NCBI GenBank assembly: GCA_037833965.1
Contig: AP031351.1
Coordinates: forward strand, 30,020,501-30,084,500
Reading direction: 5' to 3'
DNA length: 64,000 nt
DNA from: Marchantia polymorpha subsp. ruderalis
Taxonomy: Eukaryota > Streptophyta > Marchantiopsida > Marchantiales > Marchantiaceae
Part shown: positions 1 through 12,600 of the stretch, one piece after another
Position numbering within the stretch: position 1 is the first letter of the stretch
How the letters are laid out: each line of letters opens with the position of its first letter
Made by a program: the position numbers and the translations under genes
The notes under the pieces: generated by a model
The model's database searches: none
What the model was told of the DNA's origin: nothing
The model's input: only the letters and a program-made list of their open reading frames with translations

Positions 1-161
1 GTCCTCTCGCCCACACGGCACACTCTAAGCAATTTCAGACAGTGATCTTCAGAAAGGCTGACTTTTAATGCAGGGGAGCCAGACTGGAACAATTTTCTAT
101 GTACACTGGAGCGAGGAGGTGCATGGCGGGGGCATCTGAGCTTCTTGGGATAAATTGGGAT

Positions 162-1625
162 CTACTGGAAGACAGTCATGAACGAGAGTTGTCTTTGTAG
201 CTTGGACATGCGGTCCGAGTGCAGATTCAGAAGCGCCACCATGCTGCCAGGCCCGTCTGTGCCGGGCATCATGGCGATTCCATCAATCAGAGGTCGAGGA
301 GGGGAATTTCTGGCTGCGAACACGGGTTTGTTCTCCCCTGCGAATTTGATCTCGTACAAGGGGAAGAAGGTCCAGAAAGTGGCAGCCACATCGTGGCCCA
401 TCGAATTCACGTGCTCGGATTTGGCCGCCGCCAGTCCGCACACTCCCTGCTCTTCCACCCAATCGATCAGAGATCGGAAGTACTCGCCCGTGATGTTCCG
501 GGTGGCGGTCCTGATGTGAGAGGCCGCCAGATGAATGGATCCGTGCGCAATTTCCTCCTCCGTGGCCATGGCGCAAGCGCTGCACACGACGTTTCCGAAG
601 TACCCAGGCTTGAGCCCGAGCTTCTTCCTCCCGTCCACGAAGATGAAGAACCTCGTCGTGGCGTGACCGACCGGGTGCTCCAGCCTGTAGTGATCGCTTT
701 CGACAGTCCTCGGGCTGTCGGCGGTTCTCGGACTGTCAGCATTAGCCATCCTGGCCTTGGTCATCTGGATCCACAGGTGCGCCGAGATGGATTCCGCAGT
801 GGTGAAAGATCGGCCCGGGGTGAAAGGAGGAGGCTGGACATTCGCTCTCGTCTTCAGCTCGGTCGCAGCCTCTCGAGCCAAATGGAAGGCGTTCAGCAGA
901 GCTGGCTGGCGCACTGCTCGCTTGGCGGTGGGCGATGGCAGATCCATCAGAGGCTTGGCAGTGTACCCATTCACCAGGGTGGGGTTTAGTGGGCTCCTGG
1001 GCTTGAGCTGAGCTCGATTGTGATCGGGACGGATCGAGATTTCCAAACCCTGCGCAACCTCGGCCCAGGACTTCATGAAGTGGGTGCCGGAGAATCCATC
1101 GGCCACAGTGTGGTGCCAGTTGGTGGCCACGGCAATCGCTCCGCATTTGAATTCTGTCACCATGACGATGAGCACGGGCATCGGCTGCTCCTGGTCGGGC
1201 ACGTACAGAGGCCCGGGTCCGATCTTGGCAATGTCCATGCCAGAGATGGACCACATGGGCTGCGCTCCTCCTGCACCTGCGAGCGTCACATCGACGGCGG
1301 CTTCGATGAAAATGGCTCCGCCATCGTTGCAGTGGAGATCCACCACCCCGTCCATTCGTACTTCCAGACGCCCAGCTAAGGGATAGAAGTCCACCAACAC
1401 TTGGGACAGAGAACTCCTCATGTGCTCCATCATGTCGGCTGGTGGATTCTCGAAGAAGTGAATTATGCTGCTGAAGGTCGGGTTCACCACACGGTCCAGG
1501 TTGCTCAGATTCAGCCAGTGATCCTCGGTCGGTGTCATCGGCTTTACGAGTGAAATTTTGCTTGGCTTCACTCTGACTCCAGCCACAGTCGGGCCCCGAC
1601 TCAGGACTCCGTTCATTCCGGCCAT
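162..1625 (-). CDS. BAHD (HXXXD-type) acyltransferase, copy 1
   Basis: Uninterrupted 487-residue frame with no intron. An in-frame TGA lies 15 nt upstream of the first ATG, which fixes the start. BAHD enzymes transfer acyl groups from acyl-CoA to alcohol or amine acceptors, normally in the cytosol. Seen: catalytic HTVAD (H172-D176) inside NWHHTVADGFSG, the N-terminal signature LSNLDRVV at 40-47, FYPLAGRL at 80-87 and FGNVVCSACA at 343-352. The overall pattern resembles the hydroxycinnamoyl-transferase (HCT/SHT-like) part of the family, but the substrate cannot be inferred. The C-terminal DFGWG motif, kept as EFGWGRP in the paralogue at 18317-19975, is replaced here by KFAGENKP (427-434), with one extra residue. 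A small duplication, ADSPRT twice at 297-308, sits in the variable loop. The gene lacks the acidic N-terminal extension of its paralogue. Length is normal for the family. It is intact and probably expressed, though the altered motif could affect folding. Confidence 0.93.
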   Translation of the reverse strand: MAGMNGVLSRGPTVAGVRVKPSKISLVKPMTPTEDHWLNLSNLDRVVNPTFSSIIHFFENPPADMMEHMRSSLSQVLVDFYPLAGRLEVRMDGVVDLHCNDGGAIFIEAAVDVTLAGAGGAQPMWSISGMDIAKIGPGPLYVPDQEQPMPVLIVMVTEFKCGAIAVATNWHHTVADGFSGTHFMKSWAEVAQGLEISIRPDHNRAQLKPRSPLNPTLVNGYTAKPLMDLPSPTAKRAVRQPALLNAFHLAREAATELKTRANVQPPPFTPGRSFTTAESISAHLWIQMTKARMANADSPRTADSPRTVESDHYRLEHPVGHATTRFFIFVDGRKKLGLKPGYFGNVVCSACAMATEEEIAHGSIHLAASHIRTATRNITGEYFRSLIDWVEEQGVCGLAAAKSEHVNSMGHDVAATFWTFFPLYEIKFAGENKPVFAARNSPPRPLIDGIAMMPGTDGPGSMVALLNLHSDRMSKLQRQLSFMTVFQ

Positions 1626-1954
1626 ATCTGTTAAACTTCAAGCTCACTCGCTAAGCAAGCGTCCGAGCCAAGCTCTAGTGTGTGCTCTCGCAGTCCTGTG
1701 CTTGGATACTGTCAGCTCGCCGCAGGATTCTCGTACTCTGAAGTGGATTCAGTCCACAGAGCTGCACTGATTGCCCTCCCCGCTCTCTCCCTCGTCGTAG
1801 TAGTGGTCCAATTTGACGATTTCGAGTCTCAATTTGAGGCTACACTGATCTTCAGAATAATCGAGAGATGGAAGTACTGATATTCCAGTGTTTGAGACTC
1901 GTAATTGGATACTCTGAGAAAAGACTGCTGCTGTTCAACTTGAATGGTGGAGAC

Positions 1955-1965
1955 TATATATATGA
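1955..1965 (-). promoter_or_regulatory. TATA-like box upstream of BAHD copy 1
   Basis: A TATATATAT run at 1956-1964 lies about 330 bp upstream of the start codon of the minus-strand BAHD gene. It would put a transcription start near 1920-1930 and leave a leader of about 300 nt. The run is symmetrical, so orientation is inferred from the neighbouring gene. No other core element was identified. Confidence 0.35.
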
Positions 1966-2559
1966 AGCTCCGAGTGCGAGCGAGCGTGTGAGTGAGTACC
2001 CGCAGTCCTGGATCCGAGGGTAACAGGTCATCGACGAGACTTTGACTTCCGAGTCTCCTGCCCCTACTCGGCCTAGCACAGTAGAGCGGCCCTAGTCCAG
2101 AAAGTGTACCATACGAGCTGATGAACTCCGATGCGAGCTCGGAGATGGCGATGGTCACAAGTCCGTGTGGGAGCCAGAGTCCTGGTCCTACTAATGAATG
2201 AAACAAACTCGCTTCAGTGACAGGATCATCGTAAAGTGTTGGGTGAAAGGCACCAGCAGAGAGGCACAAAGTAGTTCAGGACTGTCAGTGCCAAGGGGTC
2301 GTAGGACCCGAACCCGGACGAGCTCGAATCTGAGCGGGCCACACTTGAGGAATTCCGTTGGGGGACTCATGTTCCGATTTGGCCTTCGGGTTTCGAGCTC
2401 GCGGGGATCGCATGGTGGGTCCCCTCCAAGGCACACGGCAGTTTCTGAAGCGACCTCTTGGTCCTCTGAAATTATTGCCTTGATGCGTACTCTGGGGCAA
2501 ATTGGCAAATGGCTCCGAAGATCGCAGTGAAGTCAAAGCCATCATGATGCGCTTCACAT

Positions 2560-5500
2560 GATCTACAAGATAAGATCCAGAGAGAACAGCTGCTCCTCCA
2601 TGGAGTCCACATTTGTTGTCATATAATACATCAGCCCAAAGGCAATATTACACGAGATTGGATGTGTGTATCATATTATATTTATTGTAATTTGATTTAA
2701 ATCTCTTGTGTGGCTCCTCGAAACCTCGCAAATGATTGTGGATAACGAATTGTTTGAAGGTGTTAGACATCTTCATCTACATGCACGAATTTATGGGGAT
2801 GAGGGAACCTATGGAACTCAAGTATGTCCTGAGTATGTTTTGGAATTTTGGTTTTATGTACACCTAGAAGCTGAGAGTAATTGAACAGTAATGTATTTAT
2901 TGATTTTCAGTCCATTCGTAAATATATTTAATATAAAGGAGAAATTTGTAAAGAGATATTATATCATTGGCTATGTACAGTCAAGCTCGTTTTCTCAACT
3001 TTACATATTAGGGTTTTCATTTCAATCCATTCATTTTTCATCCTGTATATGTTAGAATGTAAGTGCAAAAAAAAAAAAAACAAACAAGTGATGTTAGATG
3101 ATTGTACTTTGTGGTTTTCAATGTAAATAGATTCAGGATGAAGAATGATGTGTCACTAGAAATTCTCCTTTGACTGGATATAGGAACACTTTTCCTAGTG
3201 AATACACTTGTATCAATGCATCATGAATCATGTTCTTTGTTTAATGTCCTAAATTTAGTTTAGAAGGAATTGAAATGCTCAAGAGATGAGAGATCATACC
3301 TAAAAATGTGATTTCATAGATAATCACAAGTTCACCGTTAGATGATTGAAGTGATTGGAATCTTCATTAAGTTTTAGGTTGGAATTTTTTGATTGTTTAG
3401 ATTCTGACGTTCATGCTTATTTCATCTGTTTTGTTCTCTTACAAAAGCTTTTTTTATCATTTGATCAGTTGTCATGCCATAAGATGGTATTATTGGCATA
3501 ATATAAACATTTTATCACAATGATATCTGAAAAATATAACAAGATATGTGTTGAGGCATGAGTATTTTTTGATATTTGAATATAAATGAAATTTTTTGTG
3601 AATAAATTTTTTTACCAATCATTTAAGTTAGTTCTAAGTTGATTATGTGTTGCAAAGATCAAAGTAAAATATCGATTGATTAGAAAAATCTGTTTCAATA
3701 ATAAAAAAATTAATTTTTCTATTCTAGCAACAACTTTGTGCACATCACTGTGGAGTTATCACTTTAATATGATGTATGGTCATATGATTGAACAAATAAT
3801 ACTAAAATATCATACAAACAAAAATTTGGTAGTAAATTACATCATGAAGTTTAACGAATCATAATTTTCATAATTTTTAAGATTTTTTCGATTATTTTAG
3901 TACCTCTATTATTCAATCGAATTTTCATTCTATCAAGGTGCTATTTTTTTTTAATTTATAATTGAGCTTAAGTTCTAGTGTTATTCTGTTATTATCAGGA
4001 TTCATAATAATAACTCACTTATTTTGATCATGTCAAATTGTGTGTTTTATAGTTTTTTGAATGCATGTTTTCAAGTAATAAATCTTTGTAATCAAAATAT
4101 TTTGTCATTCTAAAAAAATATGGATTCAAAATGCCAAAGTATAGGGTATGAGATAGTTTGAATATTGTTCCTCATCTCTTCCTTCTTTTAGTGATGTATC
4201 ACATTGAGGGATCTCCTAAGCATAATTGATCTAAAATTGACAATGCTATTTTATTTTGAAAAGAGATAAGATTATTCATATTTCAAATCTGCGGCAATGC
4301 AACGATGAATAAAAACCAACATTCATAAGTATATAACTATTTATCAAACCTTGGATGCCAATCTATTAGAAGTATGTAGAAGAGTTGACATATTTCTTAT
4401 CATGTCTTGGACTTCGAAATGGTAAAAATATGATAAGATGTATTTTAGATAGATGAATTTATCAATAAACCTCAGCTTGATCAGAACTCATACCACAAAC
4501 CAAGAGGACATTGTTAGATAAGATGAGTTTGTTGGATACAGTGTACTACAGTTCTAGGAAGACTTGCATGACCCGTGTTCGTTGACTGGATTCCTGCTCC
4601 TAGTCTATCCCAAAGAGTGAATATAAAGTGTTGGAAAAGCACGAACGATTTAAAATATGACTTCCATGCAGCAGAAACTTCTACGCCATCATCGTCGCTT
4701 TTCTCGCACGTGGTTGTGAGGCCTTTGTTTGAAAGAAGTCTCGTATCATTATATCGAGGTAGTAGAAAGATATAGTGAATCGAAAGAAGCTTGAAAACGA
4801 AAAACCATACCTCCTCGTTCTCAAAAGAGAAAGGATAATTACTTTCAATTTCTTCAAAGCCTGCTTCTAAGTTATTACTATTCATGTTCTCATTGTGGTT
4901 TCTGTATAAATATATGATTTTAGAAAAACCGTTGGTGTGTTTCATTAGTTCCAAGCTGCTGGGCTCCACATCTGTTTTGTTACCGAACACTGAAGTAGAG
5001 ATTTCGAACACATTCATCCAATACATCCACTCTTAAGGCATATTTGTTCATGCTATGGAATACGTAAATTTATGTAATTGTTCTCTTTGTCCATTGCAAT
5101 TGCAATGTATACCTTCTGAAGAATGTTCTTTGCGAATACTTAGTCCTTGAGAATGTTACTGATAACCACGTATCTAACAGCATTTGTAGATCTCAGGATG
5201 TAGAGTACCTTTTTCTGTACGTAGATGAAGCTTCTAAAATGACTGCCAATGAGGTTCTTTTGAATTTACTTTCACTATCTCTTGGGATATTATTAAAAAA
5301 TTGGTATTCCGATATATCTTTGGTAGCACGTTCCTATCGTGTTTACCGATTTTGTAGATTCAGTTCTGATATGTGACATGTTCTAAAATAAGATCAAGAT
5401 AAAACAATTTATATGCTTTCATTCTGAAAGTCTTCTAGTTAATTCCTTAACTAATGGCCGAGAAGAAACATGATTGAGTGACCAGTTTCAAAACAATATA

Positions 5501-6160
5501 TTCAAACTACATGATCTAAAATGGGCTTTATGATTAGAAAAAGAACAAAAAAAGGATTCTCATGATATATAGATGTTAACTGTTATATGTTCTGGTTGAA
5601 GAGGGCTAAAAATCGCATGGACAATTCAAAATGTGAAGAGATCATGTTATGTGGAGGTTATGCGAAGGGCAATGTAGATGTAATTTCTTGGGTTCATCCA
5701 TCACCTAAGTAAGGAGGGTAAGATCACTATCATTTAATCAATTGTTAAATTTTCCAACGATGGATTATATAAAGTTTTGCGACGTCTATTCAAAAAAAAA
5801 TAGTATAGTACAATTTCCTATTTTAATTATAATAGTCAGTATGCTCGGCTAGCAGTGCATGTTGTGGATATGAAAGGGTAAAATTTTATCTTATACACTC
5901 ATTGTAAGGCTTTTAAATCCACCTACAGCGTATTTTCTTCTCCGAGAACGACATTACGTCACAGATCAGAGCAAATTTGATTCTATAACCCATAGCTAGG
6001 TTGGAGATGGTCCACCATATCACCTTAAAGCCAGTGTCCTGGCCAATGTATCAAAGTATTGAATCAAAAGTGTAAATTTCCATAGATTCAGCTCTCTCCG
6101 AGTTTCACATTAACATTGTGCAGCACATGCACAAAAGGAGCCATGGAGCAAGGCTCATGA
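2560..6160. other. AT-rich intergenic block
   Basis: Strongly AT-rich sequence with many A/T homopolymers. No recognisable gene, RNA gene or intact mobile element. The only long open frame is at 4514-5026 and is listed separately. Composition rises sharply back to balanced near 6160. It resembles decayed transposon sequence, but no terminal repeats were found. Confidence 0.5.
4514..5026 (-). CDS. Unrecognised open frame, 170 residues
   Basis: A 170-codon frame from an ATG, unusually long for its AT-rich surroundings. The first half is hydrophilic (for example FEEIESNYPFSFENEE around 95-110) and the middle is hydrophobic. A GTATGG donor-like site follows that acidic run, and an AG preceded by GGAATCC occurs near the 3' part, so the real product may be spliced with the hydrophobic middle as intron. 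No family was recognised. It may be an exon remnant, a lineage-specific gene or chance. Confidence 0.18.
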   Translation of the reverse strand: MYWMNVFEISTSVFGNKTDVEPSSLELMKHTNGFSKIIYLYRNHNENMNSNNLEAGFEEIESNYPFSFENEEVWFFVFKLLSIHYIFLLPRYNDTRLLSNKGLTTTCEKSDDDGVEVSAAWKSYFKSFVLFQHFIFTLWDRLGAGIQSTNTGHASLPRTVVHCIQQTHLI

Positions 6161-9100
6161 AATTGAGATGCATGCCACCAACATTTCGGAGGAGAAATGG
6201 ATGCGCGTAGGACCTCTGGAGCTGGGTAATTGGCGTGCGGTCTTCTCGACGAGTCCGCAGAAGACGACCCCGGTTGACCTCGAGGTGACGAGTCGGCAGG
6301 GGATGGATTCTCTAAAGCAGAAGCGAGGGGCCGTCAGACGACACAGTCACTGCATGACTCTTGTCCTCTTCCTTGCTCGGGTATCTCTGCAGCACGTGCC
6401 TCCCACCGTCAGCTTCCTCGATCCCTCGCCCCCAGTTTCCATGTTGGTCGCAGCTAAATCAGATAATTTGGTTGATTGAGTATCAGACTTACAGACGACT
6501 CGTCCCTGGAACGTGGGTACGAGAGAAGCCGAGACTCCGGGTACATCGGATGCAATGAGCCTTCATTTCAGATTTGCCAGGCTGCTGAATGAAAGCCGCG
6601 AAAGATGGGAAGCGTCTCGTACCGCCTTCGGAGAGCTTCTTAAGTCCGAGTTTCTGAGTCTGAGTATGAGTCGGGCCGCCTTTCTCAAACATTCTCCCCC
6701 AGTCTACCCTGCCATCCTCTCAATCCGGTCCAACTCAGATTGGTAGAAGCATTCAACATTCGACAACTCAGGGCTCGAAAACGTCGTAATTGGCTCTGCT
6801 TTCCTTGCAATGTCGGGATTGATCCATCAGTCATGATGTACATAATACGTAGACCAAATTTTCAGATGGAAGATCCGCTCAGGTAGTATCGTGTAGACCA
6901 CTTCTGTCTCATGCTAGCCACACTGCAGTCAGGACCTGCAAATTCATTCCTTCGATGACATATGAGGGCGGTCAAAGCAAAGAACACGACCACGGATTGT
7001 ACTTTCATCGGAGACAGATGTCGGACCTCAGATCTGCTATAAAACCGAGAGGTTCGCCTTGATGAACAAAAAAAAAAACCTCTTGCCATCATTCACATCT
7101 ATGCAAGGCAGTTCGGCCGGCTCTCGAGTCGCTTAGAGTCGAATCAGAATGCAGTAGTCCTTGTAATTTGAGCAACGATTCTGTTAACAAGATCCAACTA
7201 ATAACCTGGCCTACCATTGGCCACTTGCTGGCTGGACACACAGTGTAGGACAAATGATCTTTTGTGGTCACGCATGCAAAAAGAGTATTGTCAAGAACGC
7301 ATGGCCCTGCTGCCGATTTCTTCTCAGTTTTATTTGGAATTATCCCCTCCTCATTATCGGAGAGAAATTTTATTAAGAAGATTAAGCCCTAAACCCTTCC
7401 AGTCGTGACCTAATTATTAGGTCGAGGTCTTTTGGTTGGGGAGGATGAGGAATCCGGGAGAGAATTGTGACCACCACGACACGTGCTTTTGAAACAGCTG
7501 AAGGATCTCCTGTCCGTAGGTGTAGTGTAGAGCACAGAGTTTGCGCATAAGTCTCAACAACTATGCAGCATCAAATTGAACGGAACTGACTGAGTCTCAG
7601 CATCTTCATGTCTTTCTAAAGCCGGCGGGGCCGCCTCGTGCGTCTCTTCTTCTCGTTGTCGAGGCCAATTCGAGGCTCTCGTGCTATCAAAAGCAATACC
7701 ACACCATTCTCAGGGTGCGGAAGATTGACGGTGTATCAAGTCCCGGACCTTCGACAGAATCCAGCCGTCATGGGTCGAGCAGGCAACCAACACGAAATGG
7801 GCCACATTAAAGCTTCCCATATCAGAATGTTTATGTAGACGTCATGTACTTGGAACTGCAAGTCTAAATTCCTTTGAGGATTCGATGACTGATTATTAAG
7901 TTCATGACTGTCATCAAACTTGTAGTTGCATAGGCTTTATTAAAACTCTCATCAAACTCTCGAATTCTTGCTACATATGCACACGTGCAATATATACTCT
8001 CGTCTCGATGTGCTTCATACATCTGACGCTGTTCTACCTTGGCGTTCTCGCCTCCCCTCATGTTTGCAATTGTACACGTGTGGCATGAAAAGCTCCAGTC
8101 ATGAGGATGTCAAGTTATCACCTCTCAGCGACCGCTGAAACTCGCCTGGACTAGGGGAGGTGCATCATGTAAGCAAAGAGGGAGAACAGATTTCGCCTGC
8201 CGAAAGCTTAGAGCTATTTCCGCCTGCCCAGCATATGGGAAATGGCACAAGTATGTAACAAAAAAGGATTTTTTAAAGTCGAGTACAGAGATGAAACCAA
8301 GCGGCTACGAGTGGCCAATCCTACTAGTATCACAATGGTTCAGAATCTGAATGTTCCAACTCACTCGTTCCCCGATGGTGTAGCTTTTCTAGCTCTTTCT
8401 CCTTGGTTGCACCTTCACAGTTCAACAAATCGTCGAGAAACCTTAGCTATTCTAAACTTGCGCCTTCACAATCTCCAAGCAACTTTCAACTCACAGGTGT
8501 TCTTCAGAATACACAAACTTCACGGCATCAAGTCCGGCGATAATCTTGGACGTTTGGTGTATCGTTTTGATCTACGTGCCTCAAATCGACTCAATGTTGA
8601 CGATTATCGTTCGAAATTTTGATGTCAGCTAGCAACCTACGCCCCAATGTTAAGTGTAGAGGAAAGCTTTACAACTATGCTTAATCAACCTTTTATTTAT
8701 TTTACAAGTAAAATTTTTTAAACTCTTAACAAAGTTTGATGAATTTTTTCATTGGGCTAGACTTTCTAGTATGTGGCCTCTCCATACATCTGCCCTGTAT
8801 ACGACGGCAAAGACCCTCTGTCCACTATGTTGTTTTTATCTCATAGCATTCATGGAGAATGTCGTTCAGCTGATTTGGAATTCTCGAACTTGATCAGTAA
8901 GACGAGATGGTGTGAAAGATTGCAATGTATGCTTTACGTAACAGAGTACCGGTACTCTGTGCTATTGCACTCAATGCACATCCCGACGAAAGCTCTTGTT
9001 GACCTGGGACACGATGACCTTAACACTATCTTGTCAATCGTGGCGCCAAGGATGGTCAAATTTGTTAGGGGATGGCAATCAGCCTGACTCTTGGTGGAAG

Positions 9101-12100
9101 ACTACGAGTGCCAGCCGATTAAGTATGAAACGCTATCACAATGAATGATTTCAAAGGAGTAATTATTTGGTGAATGGCAATACAAGACACACAATTGTAT
9201 AGTTCTCTCAGTTCAGTTTTCTGAAATATTTTCAGAATAGTGTTCTCAGAGGAAGAATTATACACCTCATGAAGAGTACACTGTGCGATATCAAATCTCA
9301 GTGGATGGGCGTCTAGCTTCGGTAAGAGAACGCTAACAGAAACGGGATTTCAGGTGAAATACTGATTTTGACATTTGTTCCACGATTCCGTGAGATTGAC
9401 CTGAAGATGGGTGTACCCAGCAGGATGGAATAAGGATATTGGTACGGCTGAAAATTTCAATCGATACTAGTCAATAGTGAGGTCAATATTCAGACATACA
9501 GCTCACCATTCGTTCGTACTCACTAATCTTCAAAGGAGGGTGTAAGGTGAAGATCAACGTAAATATCTGCCCATCATGCATATACGATCGTGGGTCCGTT
9601 TATGGTGTCTCGTCTTGGTAGGAAGATGCTGGTAGGATTGTGAACTCATCTGAAAGTCGATGTGAAAGGATGACACAGGTACAGCACTGCGCCGTCTATT
9701 GTTGACAAATACTCTGCTTTTCGGTATTCTGATCAGCTCATGCAAACCTTGAGAGACCTGTGCGTCTAAAGTCTAAAGTTTATGCGTTCGGCAACCCAAG
9801 AACCATCGGCTGTGTGTAAACGGTTGCAGAAAGAGTTGTAATTTGTCCTCAGTGTTAACCTCTCTGTTTGACCTCCGTCGTGATTCTATGTACGCTCACT
9901 TGAAGGCTCCAAGGTCCAAAATATATAAAATTTGGAAGACTAACCGCCTACCAATATTATATTTGAAGTGCAAGAGTCGCTGGAAAGATATGCCGCTTGA
10001 CCCTATGACGCAGAATGACTGAACAATCCATGCTCCTTTTCTTTCTTCAAACTGTTCCTGTCAGTTTTAGGGTCCTGCTGGTTCGCAGTGCACGTAAGAC
10101 ATTCATCACATCCATCATCTTTCGAAATTTCCAGGTAGACCAGAGAAATCCGTACTCTCCCAGTTTAAGAAGATCCGGCAGAAGCTTTAGACTAGGGCCA
10201 GCTGAAGTTTCTTGATTCATGAAACTTACAGATGAATCTGTACGTTTCCAGAGGATCATGCGGGAATCCGATGACTACAACCAGAAAGGTATTTGGGGCT
10301 ATCACAAGCAGCAAGAGGTGTTTTGATACTTAGTGCCCTGCTTTTCAATATTCGGATTTTGTACTACACTTTCGAGAACGATCTGGCTGCCAACACATAT
10401 ACAATCGAATAAGCTAGAACTCAGTTGGTAGAGGAAGGCTGTCCTGCCATGCGTACACATTGGACCATTCAAAGGCTCAGATTGTGTTCAAAGAAGGTGC
10501 AATCGTTGCTCATGAGGGTCCCAACTTTGATTCAAGTAGTCTGCATGATGTAGGAACGACTTTTGCCTATAATTATCCCTGATAGTATATTTCGACTGTA
10601 ATCATTGTCCAGTCTAGACATGCTTCAAGGCCATGCAGGTGAGCGCCTGCTGCTCATGTGATGACACTCATGAAACTGAGATGTGCGGAGGTGGTAGTTA
10701 TGTTTACGTTTTAAGTCGTTTTGTTATAATTTCATTCACACTTACATGTCTATGAAGTGACTCCGATAATAGAGGTGATAAAACTGACTGACTTCACAGA
10801 TATACAGTATGTGGAGTTACTCTTCAGCATCCTAGAAGTTTCAACCTGGAGGATATGCATACTCGTTGCTCCACTGAGATCCTTGTTTCTTCTGCTTTAG
10901 GCTTCACGAAATAATCTATGAATGAACCATGATTTGGTTCACTAATCCAGTTCTAACCTATCATTTAAATGTCCAACTCACAACGGGAAATGTATATCGA
11001 TTACAGGTATCCTTATTCGGCAGAGTAGGTTGTACGCATCTTGACAGAATTATCAACTGACTTCAGGTTCATACTTGAACCTGTAGTCATGTCGAAGAAA
11101 CGTGGTTGACTGAGACTGCAAGTAATAGTCTGTATCTAGGACCTCTCAGCTCTTGGGAAGTAAATGATTGTGAACTTTAAGTGTAATCATGGTACTTAAC
11201 TTTAAGTTCTTTCCATATCTCTTCCACTTAAGTTGTGAAATACTCCTTGCACGTATTTTATTATATATTATTATATATAATACAATTATATTGAAATTTA
11301 CTTCATAACATGAGAGAAGTGAATCTATAACCAAGCATCACAACTGCAGACGCATTGAGATTTCGCAACACAGTAAGGAGCGATCTTACTTAAAATGAAT
11401 TGCTTCGTATCTGAGCTTTGGTTCGAGAACAGATTCATCAAATGCAGTTATTGTTAAAGCCAAGCCTAAATGTTTCATTTAGTCTACTTTCGACAAATCA
11501 GATGTAAACAGGGATGTGTGAGTAGGTCACGAGTTAATTTTCTGAAGGTGGTTGGCGCTAAAAGGTCTGTGATTGAAGAGACCGAAGCTCAAATCCTCCC
11601 CTGCCACTGACATAATCTGAACGTCTTGAAACTTCACGAAGTGACTGCTCTGTAGAAGAAGCAAGAAATAGGACGAATCAAATTCTTATTGTAACCGGTC
11701 AGTTCGAGATGAGTATAAATCTCATCTTATCAGATTCCAGCTTAACAACGATTCTTTCAGCCGGAAATACTTGGAGAGCATGTGGGAGAGTCACGGGTTC
11801 CTTCACTGTCCTTATATTTTACTTTATTAAACCATTCAGTGTCCTGGATCCTTACTTACATGGGTTTAAAGCACCAAATAAGGGTGACACCGGCAGTATA
11901 TTACTGAACGCTCGTGAGCTACATCGACGTGGATAAAAGTATCTACCACTAGAGATGCAGAACGAGCGCTGAAGGTTGAGTTTTCTGCTTATATGGGGAG
12001 TTGATTACGCTATTTAAGCATCAAAAGCAAGACATTCGTGTGGCTGCACAAACCTGCTGTTCCTGCAGGGAGAGATGTGTAGATACTTGCATGTCATTGC

Positions 12101-12600
12101 TCGGACATTGTGATCAAACCAAAACGAGATGTAACATAAGCAGATCGAGTTGTACTTTCAGAGTCTTCAGCTTCAACGGGTTACCATATGACTTCATCAG
12201 ATCTAAAGATACTATCTCATATCATGCTTATAGCGACCATGTGAAAGTAACATTGTAACTGAGTTTTACAGTCAAGAGTAAACCAGGAACAATGTGAATC
12301 AGTACTTCTTTGCAATACAGAAATATATTCAAGACCGAAATACGGATACGGTGAGAACCAGTCTTGATCAAGCATGTTATTTCTTCGTGTATTGAATACT
12401 TTTACATACCATTGCATCTCAATCAATGTTCTGAGCTGATCTGATGGTTGCATATATGTTTCAATGATATTTAATGTCTGATTTATGATAAGATGGACTA
12501 CACAATTGTTCTTCAGTCTTTCACGTTCTTCATGTTTTTCATAGTTATCAAGTGAGTGTCCTTGTAGATAATATAAGAACAAAATTTTATCTCCAAAACT
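6161..12600. other. Intergenic region without recognised genes
   Basis: Mixed composition. Short frames occur on both strands, including 126 codons at 8242-8622 (plus) and 128 codons at 12217-12603 (minus), but none shows a familiar motif, a convincing splice pattern or strand-specific coding character. A perfect 20-bp palindrome lies at 8941-8960. A plant telo-box-like AAACCCT occurs near 7390. Nothing else is supported. Confidence 0.45.

Noticed and set aside
742..1647. A 301-codon minus-strand frame overlapping BAHD copy 1
   Set aside because: It is a frame-shifted shadow of the BAHD gene; the HXXXD frame is the coding one.
11560..11620. Possible tRNA (GCTCAAATCCTCCCC resembles a T-loop)
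   Set aside because: No matching acceptor stem, D-arm or anticodon arm could be drawn.
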